The notes under the pieces were generated by a model. That model saw only the letters and a program-made list of their open reading frames with translations, had not been told where the DNA came from and did no database searches. Shown piece by piece: positions 34,320 through 43,886 of a DNA stretch of 64,000 nt; positions within the stretch are counted from its first letter, which is position 1, and every line of letters starts with the position of its first letter. The translations under genes and the position numbers were made by a program. The DNA lies in contig NZ_CP147913.1 in the NCBI RefSeq assembly GCF_037414475.1, forward strand, positions 9,620,501 to 9,684,500, in the 5' to 3' direction. The stretch is from Myxococcus stipitatus (GTDB lineage: Bacteria; Myxococcota; Myxococcia; Myxococcales; Myxococcaceae).

Positions 34320-35323
34320 TGGCGGCGGCACGAGAGGCCGTGGGAGAGCTGGGAGTCTTTCCGGTGTGCCAGGTGATGGGCCTGTCGCGAGCCACCTTCT
34401 ACCGGAGCCTGCGGCCGACGCAGGGGGCGGCCCGTGGACGTCGCCAGCCAAGGGCCTTGTCCGCCGAGCAGCGGGCCGAGGTGCTCCGCGTACTGCACGA
34501 GCCGAGATTCGCGGATGCGGCGCCCGCGGAAGTCTACGCGCAACTGCTCGATGAAGGGCGCTACCTGTGCTCGGAGCGGACGCTGTACCGGGTGCTGGCC
34601 GAGAACCAGGAGGTACGAGAGCGCCGCAACCAACTGCGCCACCCCAACCATCCGGTGCCCCAGGTGCACGCGACGAAGCCGAACGAACTCTGGAGCTGGG
34701 ATATCTCCAAGCTGCACGGCCCAGGAAAGTGGACGTACTTCTACCTCTACGTCGTCCTCGACGTGTACAGCCGCGCTGTCGTCGGTTGGATGGTGGCGCA
34801 CCGCGAGTCGGCCGCGCTCGCCCAGAAGCTCCTGGCGCAAACCTGCGAGCGCCAGGGCATCCAACCTGGCCAGCTGACGATTCATGCGGACCGTGGCTCC
34901 TCCATGACGTCCAAGCCCGTGGCTCTGCTGATGGCGGACCTCGGCGTGACGAAGACGCACTCCCGGCCCCACGTCTCCAACGACAACCCCTTCAGCGAGG
35001 CCCACTTCAAGACGCTGAAGTATCGGCCCGACTTCCCCCGCGTCTTCGGCTGCCTCCAGGATGCACGCGGCTTCTGTGCCGACTTCTTCCGTTGGTACAA
35101 CGAGGAGCACCACCACTCGGGACTGGGTCTGCTCACCCCTCACGACGTCCACCACGGCCTGGCCCACGCGCGCCTCTCGGCCCGCGCCGTCGTCCTCGAG
35201 GCAGCCTTCGCCGCTCATCCCGAGCGATTCCCCCACGGACTCCCGAAGCCCCAGGCCCTTCCGAACGCTGTCTGGATTAACAACCCCGCGCACCTCCCCA
35301 ACTCAAAGGCGGCTGCGCACTAA
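34319..35323 (+). CDS. IS3-family transposase OrfB, DDE domain (copy 2)
   Basis: 334 residues, same translation as OrfB of copy 1. DDE residues in WSWDISKLHG, HADRGSSM and NPFSEAHFKTLKY. The frame is undamaged, so this copy should be transposition-competent. Confidence 0.94.
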   Translation: MAAAREAVGELGVFPVCQVMGLSRATFYRSLRPTQGAARGRRQPRALSAEQRAEVLRVLHEPRFADAAPAEVYAQLLDEGRYLCSERTLYRVLAENQEVRERRNQLRHPNHPVPQVHATKPNELWSWDISKLHGPGKWTYFYLYVVLDVYSRAVVGWMVAHRESAALAQKLLAQTCERQGIQPGQLTIHADRGSSMTSKPVALLMADLGVTKTHSRPHVSNDNPFSEAHFKTLKYRPDFPRVFGCLQDARGFCADFFRWYNEEHHHSGLGLLTPHDVHHGLAHARLSARAVVLEAAFAAHPERFPHGLPKPQALPNAVWINNPAHLPNSKAAAH

Positions 35324-35362
35324 TCTCTCAGTTTCACTGTCTCATTCACGTTGACAGGTTCC

Positions 35363-36847
35363 GCTGCTCATCCCTCCCCCGCTGTCGTTGTCATCCAGGC
35401 CATGTGCCCACTCGTGGTTGAGAACCGCGGCGACCTCTCCCTTGTTCAAACATCCCCCCTGCCCGCGGTAGAAATTGACCGAGGAACCACTCCAGTAGGC
35501 GTTGCAGCTATATTGGTTGATGTTGACGTTCACGGTCAGGGCCGTTTGAAGCCAGGCATTGTTGGGGAGCCATCCGCGGGCCAGCTCCGCAATGCGATTC
35601 AGCTCGTAGAAGGCCGTCCGGGACGACGCCGTATTCCCCAAGACACCTGAAATGCCCGGGGTGCAGTTGTGGTCACCATCGACTCCTTTCAGATTGATGT
35701 CCCCCGTGGCGCTGCTGACGCTCATCGCGCCACAGTGGTCCACGATTCGGATGTAGCGCCCCTGGAGGGTCGCGGTCCTCGTGCCTGACGTGTAGTCATA
35801 CACCCCCATGCCATCCGTATAGACGCCTGAGCCCACATTGGCCCAAGGCATGGGGTAGTTGGGGACCATGAGCCGTTGGGGAATGCAGTACGGGTCGTAG
35901 GGGTCGCAGGGAGGACGCGGCCCGTCATAGTTGAACGGGTAGACTCCGCCTCGAACAGAACGGTCGCTGTAGTGATTGTCGTCCTCGAGGGCGAGCACCT
36001 CGCCAGTGGTGGCATCCACCGTCACCTTCCAGCGCTCATGCTCTCCCTGGAGCTGGAAGCCATACGTCCACACGAGTTGGTGCCCCATCTCCTCGCCAAA
36101 CTTCGCCCCAGGAACCGACATGGGGGCGACTTCCAACGTGGGCTCCTGCCAGACCATGGAGGGACTCTCGAACAGCCCGAGATGCTCGTGGGCCAGCATC
36201 GTCGCCCGCTCCGCGTCCACCAGCGGCATGGGCGATACGTCCACATCGCGCCAAGACTCCGTCCCCAACAGGACGAGGTTGCCATGGCTCAGCGTGGCCA
36301 CGATGCGCCCATGGCGCACCGGAATCCCCTGGTGTTCCTGCGCAATCGACACCTGCCACAGATCTTGCGAAATCGAATCCACCCGGACCTCCCCCAGTTC
36401 GCCGATCTCCACGCCCAGGGCCTCCCGGTTGGCTTCTATGAACCGGAAGACAAGGTCCGCCACGACGGCGCCATCCACTCGCGGAACGGATCGGTCGAGC
36501 TGTCGGCCAATGCTCTCCACCGTCACGCTGTTGCCGACACCAGATCCCGGGATGAGCGGAACCGCGCCAAGGATGTTGCTGGCCGTGCCGGTGCTCCTGT
36601 CGATGAAGACCTCGAAGTCCTTCCCATTGCGCGCGAAGAAGTCCGCCCAGGCCTTCCCAGCCTCGGGTTTCAACTTCGACACAGCCTCCCGGAGCGGGAC
36701 ATTCCCGCTCACCAGCGACAGCTCGGGTTTGAAGAAGGCCTGGCTCGCCAGTGAGCCCCTCGAATCCTGTCCGGAAGGCACACTCCCCCACGCCTGGAAC
36801 GTCGCCAGCACTGCCATACACACGGTGGCTTTCATCACGCTGTGCAT
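35363..36847 (-). pseudogene. secreted zinc metalloprotease, N-terminal part (IS-split)
   Basis: 495 codons from ATG 36847 (AAGGAG site) to the IS. A signal peptide is followed by a FTP/PepSY-like propeptide (about 30-270: WADFFARNGKDFEVFID ... GEVLALEDDNHYSDR). The start of the catalytic domain includes the zinc motif LNHEWAHGLDDND. The IS sits about ten codons after HEWAH and just before the Glu ligand, so the active site is cut in two. Joined to 33098-33835 it gives 741 codons including stop. The fold is that of thermolysin/fungalysin-type gluzincins. It was a paralogue of the intact protease upstream. Confidence 0.9.
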
Positions 36848-36894
36848 GTCGGACTCCTTCGCCGTTCAAGGCACTGCATTCCAAGAATCGACAA

Positions 36895-36923
36895 AGGCGG
36901 CCTCCCCCGAAGGGAAGCCGCCT
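36895..36923 (-). terminator. terminator between the two protease genes
   Basis: On the minus strand AGGCGGC and GCCGCCT form a 7-bp outer stem with an inner TCCC/GGGA pairing. The stem is followed by TTTGTCGATTCTT. It lies downstream of the intact protease stop (37007) and 48 bp before the start of the split protease, so the paralogues have separate transcripts. Confidence 0.65.
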
Positions 36924-37006
36924 CATGACTTCAAGTCGCCCGCGGTGATGGGAGCGCCCCGTTCAAGCCCGCCCCCTCCCCCGCGGAGGTCTGGACCGGC
37001 CCGCGA

Positions 37007-39424
37007 CTAGAGCGGAACCGTGCAGCCCACGTTGGTCGCGTCGTCGCAGGTGCTGGACGGACCGAAGCAGGACTCGCTGGCGCCCACCGGGACCACCGAG
37101 TAGCAGACGCGGTGGCCGGCCACGACGTCGGCGTCCACGAAGCTGGTGGTCGTCACGGTGGCGATGCGCGCCTTGCCGTAGGTGCAGGCGTTGACGCCGT
37201 CGGAGCGCATCACGAAGTACTTCGACGCGCCGGCGATGGCGCCCCAGGACAGGGACACCTGGCCGGTGGCGGGCGTCACCGTCACGGTGGGCTTCGCCGT
37301 CGGAGCACCCGAGCAGCCGCTGTTGACGGGCGCGGGCGTGGTGCAGGCGATGTTGTGGCGGTTGAACGCGTTGTAGATGGCCGTCATGTGCGGCGTGCCA
37401 TCGTTGATGTTGCCGTTGTCGTCGTCCGCGGCCAGCCACTGCTTGTAGCCGTTGGTCGCCGCACAGCCGTCCGACGTGCCCGCGGTGCAGTTACAGGCGT
37501 GCCACGAGCCGATGTTGCCGCTGCCCTGGTAGAACACCTTGTTGCCGATGTTCTGCGCCGTGTTCCAGTCGTAGTTGAACGGCGGGGACTGGAGGTCACG
37601 CGCGACGAAGTCCCACGCGGCCTGACGGACAGGAGACGCCGCGCAGTGCACCTGACGGCCGCACGGCCCCGTGCCGCTGGAGCACCGCGAGCAGACGAAG
37701 TTCTGCGGCGTCGTCGGGGTCGGCGGGTTGTGGACCGCGTAGTCCGCGTCACGCACGCCGGAGCAGTTGGTCGCGCACCAGGCGGCGCCCGTCTGCGCCT
37801 CGTTCACGTTGTAGCCCGTGCCATCCGCCGTCATGCCGCAGCCGTTGTTGATGGTCTGGAAGAAGCCATAGCCGATGCAGGACGCCGGAGACCGGCCCGC
37901 CAGCAGCGGCGTCGCGGCCGGGTTGATGGGCAGGCGGTACATGGACGCGATGTCAGCGTAGCCCTCGCTGGAGTTGCTCAGCGTGCCGGCCGTGTCGTTG
38001 TCATCCATGCCGTGGCCCCACTCGTGGTCGAACACGGCGCCAATCTCACCCGTGTTCCGGCAGCCACCACCGGCGCGGTAGAAGTTGACCGTCGAGCCGT
38101 TCCAGAAGGCGTTGCAGGTGGAGACGATGTTGACGTTCGCCGTCATCTGCGAGCGCAGCCACGTGTTGTTCGGCAGCCAGCCACGCGCCAGCTCCGCGAT
38201 GCGGTTGAGCTCGTAGAAGGCGCTGCGAGCAGCGGCCGTCGTCGTTCCAGCCCCCGGGCAGGGCGCGGTGGCCCCCGTGCCCACGTTGATGTCGCCAGCA
38301 CCGCCGACGCTGATGGCGCCGCAGTTGTCGCCGATGCGGATGTACTGGCCCGCGAGCGTGGTGGTCACCGTCCCCGAGGTGTAGTTGTACACGCCGTAGC
38401 CATCCGTGAAGCCACCGGACGACACGTTCGCCCAGGGCATCGGGTAGCGCGCCTGGATGGAGCCACAGAAGGACCCGGGCGGGCACGGCGAGGGCGTGCC
38501 CGTGTTGGTGAAGACGTACACGTCACCCCGGACCGCGCGGTCGAGGTAGTGGTTGTCGTCCTCGAGCGCGAGCACCTCGCCGGTGTTCGCGTCCACCGTC
38601 ACCTTCCAGTGCTCATGCTCGCCCTGGAGCTGGAAGCCGTACGTCCACACCAGCTGGTGAGCGATGCCCTGCCCGAAGCCCGCGTTCGGCACGGACACCG
38701 GGGCGACCTCCAGCGTGGGCTCCTTCCAGACCGAGGCGGGGCTCTCGAACAGGCCGAAGCGCTCGTGCGCGAGCATCGTCGCCCGCTCGCCGTCCACCAG
38801 CGGCATGGGGGACACGTTCACGTTGCTCCACTGCTCCGTCCCGAGGAGGACCAGGTTGCCGTGGCTGATGGTGGCCGCGATGCGGCCATGGCGCACGGGA
38901 ACGCCCTGGAGCTCCTGGGTGATGGAGATCTGCCACAGCTCCGGCGTGATCTGATCCACCCGGGCCTGGCCCAGCTGGCGCATGTCCACGCCCATGGCAT
39001 CCCGGTTGGCCTCGATGAACCGGTAGACGAGGTCCGCGACGACGGCCCCGTCCACCTGCTCCACGGACCGGCCGAGCTGCTTGCCTACGCTCGCCAGCGT
39101 GACCTTGTTGCCTACGCCCTTACCCGGGATGAGCGGGACGGGACCTTGGATGTTGCTGGCCGTGCCCGTCACGACGTCGATGTAGATCTCGAAGTTCTTC
39201 CCGTTGCGGGCGAAGAAGTCCTCCCAGACCTTCGCCTGCTGCGGGCTCAACTTCGGCAGGGCCTGGGACAAGGGCACTTGTCCGCTGACCAACGACAACT
39301 CAGGCTTGAAGAACGCCTGGTCAGCCAGGACTCCTTTGGGGGAGTGGTCGGTGGGATTGAATGCCCACGCCGACGACGTCGCCATCACTGCCATACATAC
39401 GGCGGATTTCACGACGCTGCGCAT
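37007..39424 (-). CDS. secreted zinc metalloprotease with propeptide (intact paralogue)
   Basis: 805 residues with AAGGAGCACC before ATG 39424. Signal peptide (AVCMAVMATSSAWA), a FTP/PepSY-like propeptide (about 30-270), then the catalytic domain with HEWGHGMDDND (zinc His467 and His471, Glu468). The third ligand is Glu487 in SSEGYADIASMYRL. Many cysteines (CSGVRDADY, CSRCSSGTGPCGR, WHACNC) suggest disulfides in the secreted enzyme. The final 100 residues are a fibronectin-III-like domain (TVTVTPATGQVSLSWGAIAG). It is probably an extracellular predation or nutrition protease of the thermolysin/fungalysin clan. Exact MEROPS family not assigned. Confidence 0.88.
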   Translation of the reverse strand: MRSVVKSAVCMAVMATSSAWAFNPTDHSPKGVLADQAFFKPELSLVSGQVPLSQALPKLSPQQAKVWEDFFARNGKNFEIYIDVVTGTASNIQGPVPLIPGKGVGNKVTLASVGKQLGRSVEQVDGAVVADLVYRFIEANRDAMGVDMRQLGQARVDQITPELWQISITQELQGVPVRHGRIAATISHGNLVLLGTEQWSNVNVSPMPLVDGERATMLAHERFGLFESPASVWKEPTLEVAPVSVPNAGFGQGIAHQLVWTYGFQLQGEHEHWKVTVDANTGEVLALEDDNHYLDRAVRGDVYVFTNTGTPSPCPPGSFCGSIQARYPMPWANVSSGGFTDGYGVYNYTSGTVTTTLAGQYIRIGDNCGAISVGGAGDINVGTGATAPCPGAGTTTAAARSAFYELNRIAELARGWLPNNTWLRSQMTANVNIVSTCNAFWNGSTVNFYRAGGGCRNTGEIGAVFDHEWGHGMDDNDTAGTLSNSSEGYADIASMYRLPINPAATPLLAGRSPASCIGYGFFQTINNGCGMTADGTGYNVNEAQTGAAWCATNCSGVRDADYAVHNPPTPTTPQNFVCSRCSSGTGPCGRQVHCAASPVRQAAWDFVARDLQSPPFNYDWNTAQNIGNKVFYQGSGNIGSWHACNCTAGTSDGCAATNGYKQWLAADDDNGNINDGTPHMTAIYNAFNRHNIACTTPAPVNSGCSGAPTAKPTVTVTPATGQVSLSWGAIAGASKYFVMRSDGVNACTYGKARIATVTTTSFVDADVVAGHRVCYSVVPVGASESCFGPSSTCDDATNVGCTVPL

Positions 39425-39570
39425 GCGGTGCTCCTTCGAACGAAGGGACCAACGGAACGAGGACCCCGCAGGACCGGGATGGCCCTGGGTTTCCTCGGGT
39501 TGCGCATATTCCAGATTTACTCAGAGTGCGTCCCCGCAAAGCACCTTGAGTGTCATCCGAAGGACAATGA

Positions 39571-41463
39571 CTAGACGCGGTATGTGGCCGCTACGGATTC
39601 CATGTGTCCGGCCACGTCACGCAGGGACGCGGTAATCCGCTGAGCACTCTGCAATCCCTGGATGGATTCTTCCATCATCCGGGACAAATCCGTCACCGCG
39701 GTGAAGATCTGCGCCACCCCGGCATTCTGCTGGGTGACGGCGGCGGCGATCTGCTGAGCGGCGTTGGCGTTGTCCTGGATGATGCGCGTCAGCTCGCGGA
39801 GGCTGTCGCCGCTGGCGCGGACCTGCGTCAGTCCCGTCTCGGCGCTGCCCTGGCTCTGCTCGGCCAGGGTGACGGTGGCCTGGATGGACTGGCGGATGTC
39901 CTCGAGGATTTCGCGCACGCGGCCCGTGGACTGGATGGACTGGTCGGCCAGGCTGCGAATCTCGCGAGCGACGACCCCAAAGCCCTTGCCGTGCTCGCCG
40001 GAGCGGACGGACTCGATGGCGGCGTTGAGGGCCAGCATGTTGGATTGGTCCGCCAGGTCCTTCACCGTCTGGGTGATGCCACCAATCTGGCGCGTGCGCT
40101 CATTGAGGGCGGTGATGCTCTGGGCCACGCGGCCCACCTGCTCATGCAGGAGCTCGAAGCCCGCGAGGCTCGCGGCGACGGTGGCCTCGCCGGAGCGGCC
40201 CACTTCACGCGCCCGCGCGGTGACACCCAGCACGGCCTGCGAGCGCTCGGCGGCCATGAGCGACGTCTGCTTGATCTCCTGCGCGGTGACTTGCGTCTCC
40301 TGAAGGGCCGCGGCCTGCTGGGTCAGGGTGCGCTCCTGCTGCGCCGACGCGGCCGTCAGCTCCGCCACCGTCTGGCCCAGGACCTGGGTGCCCTGCTTGA
40401 GGCCCCTGGTGGACTCACGCAGGTGCTGCATCATCTGGGAGAACGCGGCGGCGAGCTCCCCCACTTCGTCGCGGCGGGACGTCACTTCCACATCCTGGGT
40501 GAGGTCGCCCTCGCGAACGACGCGGCTCACCACCTCGTTCAGCCGGATGATGGGCTGGGTGGCGCCCCGCGCCAGCAGCCAGCCCCCCACTCCCGCCATG
40601 GCGAGCGACAGCAGCGTCAACCCCACCGCGATGGTCTCGGCCTGGTTCAGCGGTGCATAGACCTCTTCCGGCTCTACCGTCGCCACGAAGCGCCAGCCGT
40701 CGCCCACGTCGCGCAACGACGACTCGTTGATGGCCGACTCGCGGACCGCGTCATCGGACCGCGCCTGTCCCGCCTCCATGGAGTCGAAGAGCACGCGGCC
40801 CTCCAGGTCCAGCACCTCGAGCGCGAAGCTGCGCAGCCCCCGGGCGCGCGAGCGCCCCAGCGCGGGTGCCACCACCTGCCCCACTTGTCCCCAGTCATAC
40901 GCGCCCAGGACCACGCCGATGCGGGCGCCGCTGAGGGGGCTGAAGATGGGCGCGGCGAGCGGCAGCACCACCGTCCCGAAGAACGGGTCCACCTGCGTGA
41001 AGCGAGAGACGTCGGCGGTGCCGTTGCTCGCGGCCCGGAACCACGAGGAGGCGAGCACTTCGCCCTCTCGGCCCGCGTAGGCCTTGAGCAGCCGCTCCTC
41101 GCTGGCGGACACCGCGCGCCCGTTCACGTCGAAGAGCACCACACCCGCGAAGGTCGGGTGGCGCTTGCGGAACGTGGCCAGCACCGCGTTGCTCTCATCG
41201 AACGTATCGAAGAGGAGCGCGCCGCGAAGGATGGAGTGCTCCGACCAGCTCCGTACGGAGGCTTCGCGCTCCACGAGGGTGGCCTCGACCAGGTCTCGAA
41301 GCCCCTGGGCCTCCACCCTCATCGTGGCGTGAATCTGGTCCTGCAGCGTGTCGGAGATGAAGAAGCGCCCCAGGACGTTGAGCGGCAGCAGGGCACACAG
41401 CGTGAGCAGCGCCACCGCCAGGGTCAACCGGGTGCGCAAGGAAGTTCTGTCGAGGATTCGCAT
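39571..41463 (-). CDS. methyl-accepting chemotaxis protein
   Basis: 630 residues. TM1 (LTLAVALLTLCALLPLNVLG), a double-Cache-like periplasmic sensor (about 35-275), TM2 (AVGLTLLSLAMAGVGGWLLA) and a HAMP domain (QPIIRLNEVVSRVVREGDLT) are seen in order. A long signalling coiled coil follows with the hairpin tip motif around LADQSNMLALNAAIESVRSGEHGKGFGVVAREIRSLAD. The tip reads IESVRSGEHGKGF where E. coli Tsr has IEAARAGEQGRGF. No CheA/CheW genes are near. It is preceded by a separate Cache-like protein (17 bp gap) that may present the ligand. Confidence 0.94.
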   Translation of the reverse strand: MRILDRTSLRTRLTLAVALLTLCALLPLNVLGRFFISDTLQDQIHATMRVEAQGLRDLVEATLVEREASVRSWSEHSILRGALLFDTFDESNAVLATFRKRHPTFAGVVLFDVNGRAVSASEERLLKAYAGREGEVLASSWFRAASNGTADVSRFTQVDPFFGTVVLPLAAPIFSPLSGARIGVVLGAYDWGQVGQVVAPALGRSRARGLRSFALEVLDLEGRVLFDSMEAGQARSDDAVRESAINESSLRDVGDGWRFVATVEPEEVYAPLNQAETIAVGLTLLSLAMAGVGGWLLARGATQPIIRLNEVVSRVVREGDLTQDVEVTSRRDEVGELAAAFSQMMQHLRESTRGLKQGTQVLGQTVAELTAASAQQERTLTQQAAALQETQVTAQEIKQTSLMAAERSQAVLGVTARAREVGRSGEATVAASLAGFELLHEQVGRVAQSITALNERTRQIGGITQTVKDLADQSNMLALNAAIESVRSGEHGKGFGVVAREIRSLADQSIQSTGRVREILEDIRQSIQATVTLAEQSQGSAETGLTQVRASGDSLRELTRIIQDNANAAQQIAAAVTQQNAGVAQIFTAVTDLSRMMEESIQGLQSAQRITASLRDVAGHMESVAATYRV

Positions 41464-41480
41464 GGAGGCGCGGCGAGACT

Positions 41481-42017
41481 TCAGAGTTCGAGCAAGGAGA
41501 GGCCCACCGTGATGGCGCCGATGACCTGGCGGCCGTCACGGACCGGGAGGGAGACCTGGATGACGTAGGCTTGCGAGGACTCGTCGAAGAAGGGCTTCTC
41601 CTTCAGCACCCTCCCCTCGTTGAAGGGCACGCGGAACTTGTCCTCGTCCCCCTGCCAGTAATCCGTGGTGCGCCGCGTGGCGCCCACCAGCGCGCCCTGG
41701 TGGTCCATGGCGAAGATCTCCGCGACCTTCCGCCCCAGCGCCGCGCGGTGGCGCGCCAGCATCCGGGCCGCCGCGGAGTCGAGCACGCGCTGCTTCGCCT
41801 CGGTGAGCGCGGGAGTCGCGAGCCACGCCTCGTCCTCCACGCGAATGGCCGCGAGCGATGCGCCGCGCGCGTTCTGCGCCTTGACCGCTCGAACAAGCTC
41901 CGGGTCCACGGCCAGCCGCTGGAGCACGGGAATCAGTGCATCCACCTTCTCGAGCTGCGCGACACCATCCGGGGGCATCCCCGCGAGCACCGTGAGCACC
42001 ACGCCGATACACCACAT
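41481..42017 (-). CDS. exported single-domain Cache/PDC-type sensor protein
   Basis: 178 residues from ATG 42017, chosen because GAGG lies 5 nt upstream and a signal peptide follows directly (WCIGVVLTVLAGMPPDGVAQ). An upstream in-frame ATG at 42062 has its ribosome site abutting the start codon. The mature part is a PDC/Cache-like fold: helix (LARHRAALGRKVAEIFAMD), then strands with KPFFDESSQAYVIQVSLPV and GAITVGLSLLEL. It has no transmembrane output domain. It is coupled to the downstream chemoreceptor, so I infer a periplasmic ligand-binding partner for it. Confidence 0.75.
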   Translation of the reverse strand: MWCIGVVLTVLAGMPPDGVAQLEKVDALIPVLQRLAVDPELVRAVKAQNARGASLAAIRVEDEAWLATPALTEAKQRVLDSAAARMLARHRAALGRKVAEIFAMDHQGALVGATRRTTDYWQGDEDKFRVPFNEGRVLKEKPFFDESSQAYVIQVSLPVRDGRQVIGAITVGLSLLEL

Positions 42018-42262
42018 CCAGACCTCAACGCGTCCGCACGCGGTTTCGGCGAAGACTGGCATCTCCTTCGCGCCGGCGGATGACACCGACGATACTCGAA
42101 TGAGACATCTCACGTGTGACAGGAACGCAGGCCCCCGCTCTCCCCTGCTCGCCTGCCCGGACATCTCCCGCGCTGTTCATGAAACCCGGAGAAGACACGC
42201 AAGCTGCGGAGCCAAACCCGAAACCAGGAAGATGTTTGGCTTCACAAACACGGAATGCCGCG

Positions 42263-42958
42263 TCAACGCACGGCTTGAGCGAGGTGCCGGGCCAGGCGCT
42301 CAAGCAGCTCGGTGTTCTCGCGCTCGGCGGACTGGAGCTTGGGGAGCTGGGCCCTCAACTCCGCGAGGTCCTTGCCTCGTTGACGCAGGTCATCGGCACC
42401 CAGCTCCAGCCAGTGCCCCAGCTCGCGGGCCGTCAGCTCCAGATGGAACTGGAAGCCATACGACGCACCCAGTCGGAAGGCCTGTTGCGAGTAGCGGTCC
42501 GTCGAGGCCAGCAAGGTGGCCCCGGGTACGGCCTTGTACGTGTCGCCATGCCAATGCGCCACGACGGTGCGGGGCCGCGCGCCGGCGATGACGGGGTCCT
42601 TCATCGCGTCGGCGGTCCAGCGCACCGGGGCGACGCCGACCTCGAAGCCGTTCTTCCCCGGGAAGACCTCCGCGCCCGCGGCGCTGGCGAGCATCTGCGC
42701 GCCCAGGCAAATGCCCAGACAGGGCCGCTCGTTGGCGAGCCGCTCACCGAGGATGCCGAGCTCGTCGCGGAGGAAGGGGTGCTGGTCCGCCTCGTAGACA
42801 CCCATGGGGCCGCCCATCACCACCACCAGCTCCGCGTCCACGTCCTCGCGGCGCACGGCGCGGAACCGGTGGACCAGGGTGAAGCCCACCTCGGTCAACG
42901 CCGGCCCCAGGAGCCCCACGCCTTCGTGCTCCTCATGCTGATAGACGACCGCGCGCAT
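42263..42958 (-). CDS. class I glutamine amidotransferase-like protein
   Basis: 231 residues from ATG 42958 (GGGAGG site). The fold is that of GATase1: VVVMGGPMGVYEADQHPFL, nucleophile Cys in CLGICLGAQMLA, His in YGFQFHLELT. The short stand-alone form resembles the GuaA-N-like / YfeJ group and has no synthetase partner nearby. It would hydrolyse glutamine or a gamma-glutamyl compound. The C-terminal 40 residues form a charged helix. Confidence 0.88.
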   Translation of the reverse strand: MRAVVYQHEEHEGVGLLGPALTEVGFTLVHRFRAVRREDVDAELVVVMGGPMGVYEADQHPFLRDELGILGERLANERPCLGICLGAQMLASAAGAEVFPGKNGFEVGVAPVRWTADAMKDPVIAGARPRTVVAHWHGDTYKAVPGATLLASTDRYSQQAFRLGASYGFQFHLELTARELGHWLELGADDLRQRGKDLAELRAQLPKLQSAERENTELLERLARHLAQAVR

Positions 42959-42995
42959 CGGTGCGACCTCCCTGCCTTCGTCGGTGCGTGGAAGC

Positions 42996-43886
42996 CTAGC
43001 TGGAACCGCCGGACTGGCGCTTGCCGTCCTTGAGGATGCGCAGCAGTCCTTCCTGGGCCACGGAGGCCACGAGCCGCCCGTCGCGGGAGTAGATGGAGCC
43101 TCGCGCCAGCCCCCGCGCGTTGCCGGCCCACGGGCTGTCCATGACGTAGAGCAGCCAGTCATTCACCTTCAGGTCCCCATGGAACCAGAGGGCGTGGTCC
43201 AGGCTCGCGCCGATGACCTGCGGCTGGAAGAAGCTGGCGGCGTGGGGCAGCAGCGCGGTGCTGATGAGGTTGAAGTCGGACGCGTAGGCCAGCACGTACT
43301 TGTGGACCTGCGGGTCTTCCGGAAGCTCGCCGTCGGCGCGGAACCAGACCGCCTTGCGAGGCTCGGTGGCGGTGGGGTTGAACGGGTCCGTGTATTCGAC
43401 GGGGCGGATCTCGATGGGCTTGGCGCAGAGAATCTTCTCGCGCAGCCGCGCGGGGATGCGGTCCGCCTGCCGCGACCACAGCTCCAGGTCCGTGGACAAG
43501 CCCTCCGGCGCCGGGACGTCCGGCATCTGCGACTGATGCGCGAAGCCGGCCTCGTCGCCGTGGAAGCTGGCCATCATCGTGAAGATGGGCTGCCCCTTCT
43601 GGATGGCCACGACACGCCGGGTGGTGATGCTGCCGCCGTCGCGCACCCGGTCCACCGTGTAGACGACGGGGAGCCCAGCGTCCCCCGGCCTCAGGAAGTA
43701 GCCGTGCAGCGAGTGGACATGCCGGGCCGGCTCCACCGTCCGGCTCGCCGCCGACAGGGCCTGGCCCAGCACCTGTCCGCCAAAGAGCTGGCGGAAGCCC
43801 AGGTCCTGGCTCTTGCCGCGAAAGAGGTTCTCCTCGATGGACTCCAGCTTGAGCAGCTCCAGCAGCTCGTCCAGGACTCGGCTCAT
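42996..43886 (-). CDS. tesB: acyl-CoA thioesterase II
   Basis: 296 residues with AGGAGGGG before ATG 43886. A double hotdog fold: N-terminal FGGQVLGQALSAASRTV ... RHVHSLHGYFLRPGD and C-terminal SLDHALWFHG ... GSIYSRDGRLVASVAQEGLLR. The latter contain the Asp, Ser/Thr and Gln of the TesB triad. It hydrolyses medium/long-chain acyl-CoA. The downstream amidotransferase begins 38 bp after its stop, so the pair may share a transcript. Length normal for the family. Confidence 0.93.
   Translation of the reverse strand: MSRVLDELLELLKLESIEENLFRGKSQDLGFRQLFGGQVLGQALSAASRTVEPARHVHSLHGYFLRPGDAGLPVVYTVDRVRDGGSITTRRVVAIQKGQPIFTMMASFHGDEAGFAHQSQMPDVPAPEGLSTDLELWSRQADRIPARLREKILCAKPIEIRPVEYTDPFNPTATEPRKAVWFRADGELPEDPQVHKYVLAYASDFNLISTALLPHAASFFQPQVIGASLDHALWFHGDLKVNDWLLYVMDSPWAGNARGLARGSIYSRDGRLVASVAQEGLLRILKDGKRQSGGSS

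Larger units (their letters stand above)
33840..35362 (+). mobile_element. IS3-family insertion sequence, copy 2
   Basis: 1523 bp, the same element as at 3044-4566, at a constant offset of 30796 bp. It is flanked by the 4-bp direct repeat GCTG (33836-33839 and 35363-35366). Removing the element and one repeat restores the host protease frame exactly, which fixes the target duplication at 4 bp and the element ends at these bases. It is inserted opposite to the direction of the host gene. The identity of the copies indicates recent transposition. Confidence 0.95.

Noticed and set aside
37112-39574. 820-codon plus-strand frame opposite the intact protease
   Set aside because: Antisense shadow of a gene with signal peptide, HExxH motif and good ribosome site.
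42062-42164. Longer N-terminus for the Cache-type protein (starts at 42164 or 42062)
   Set aside because: These starts either lack a ribosome site or have one abutting the start codon. ATG 42017 has GAGG at 5 nt and begins a proper signal peptide.
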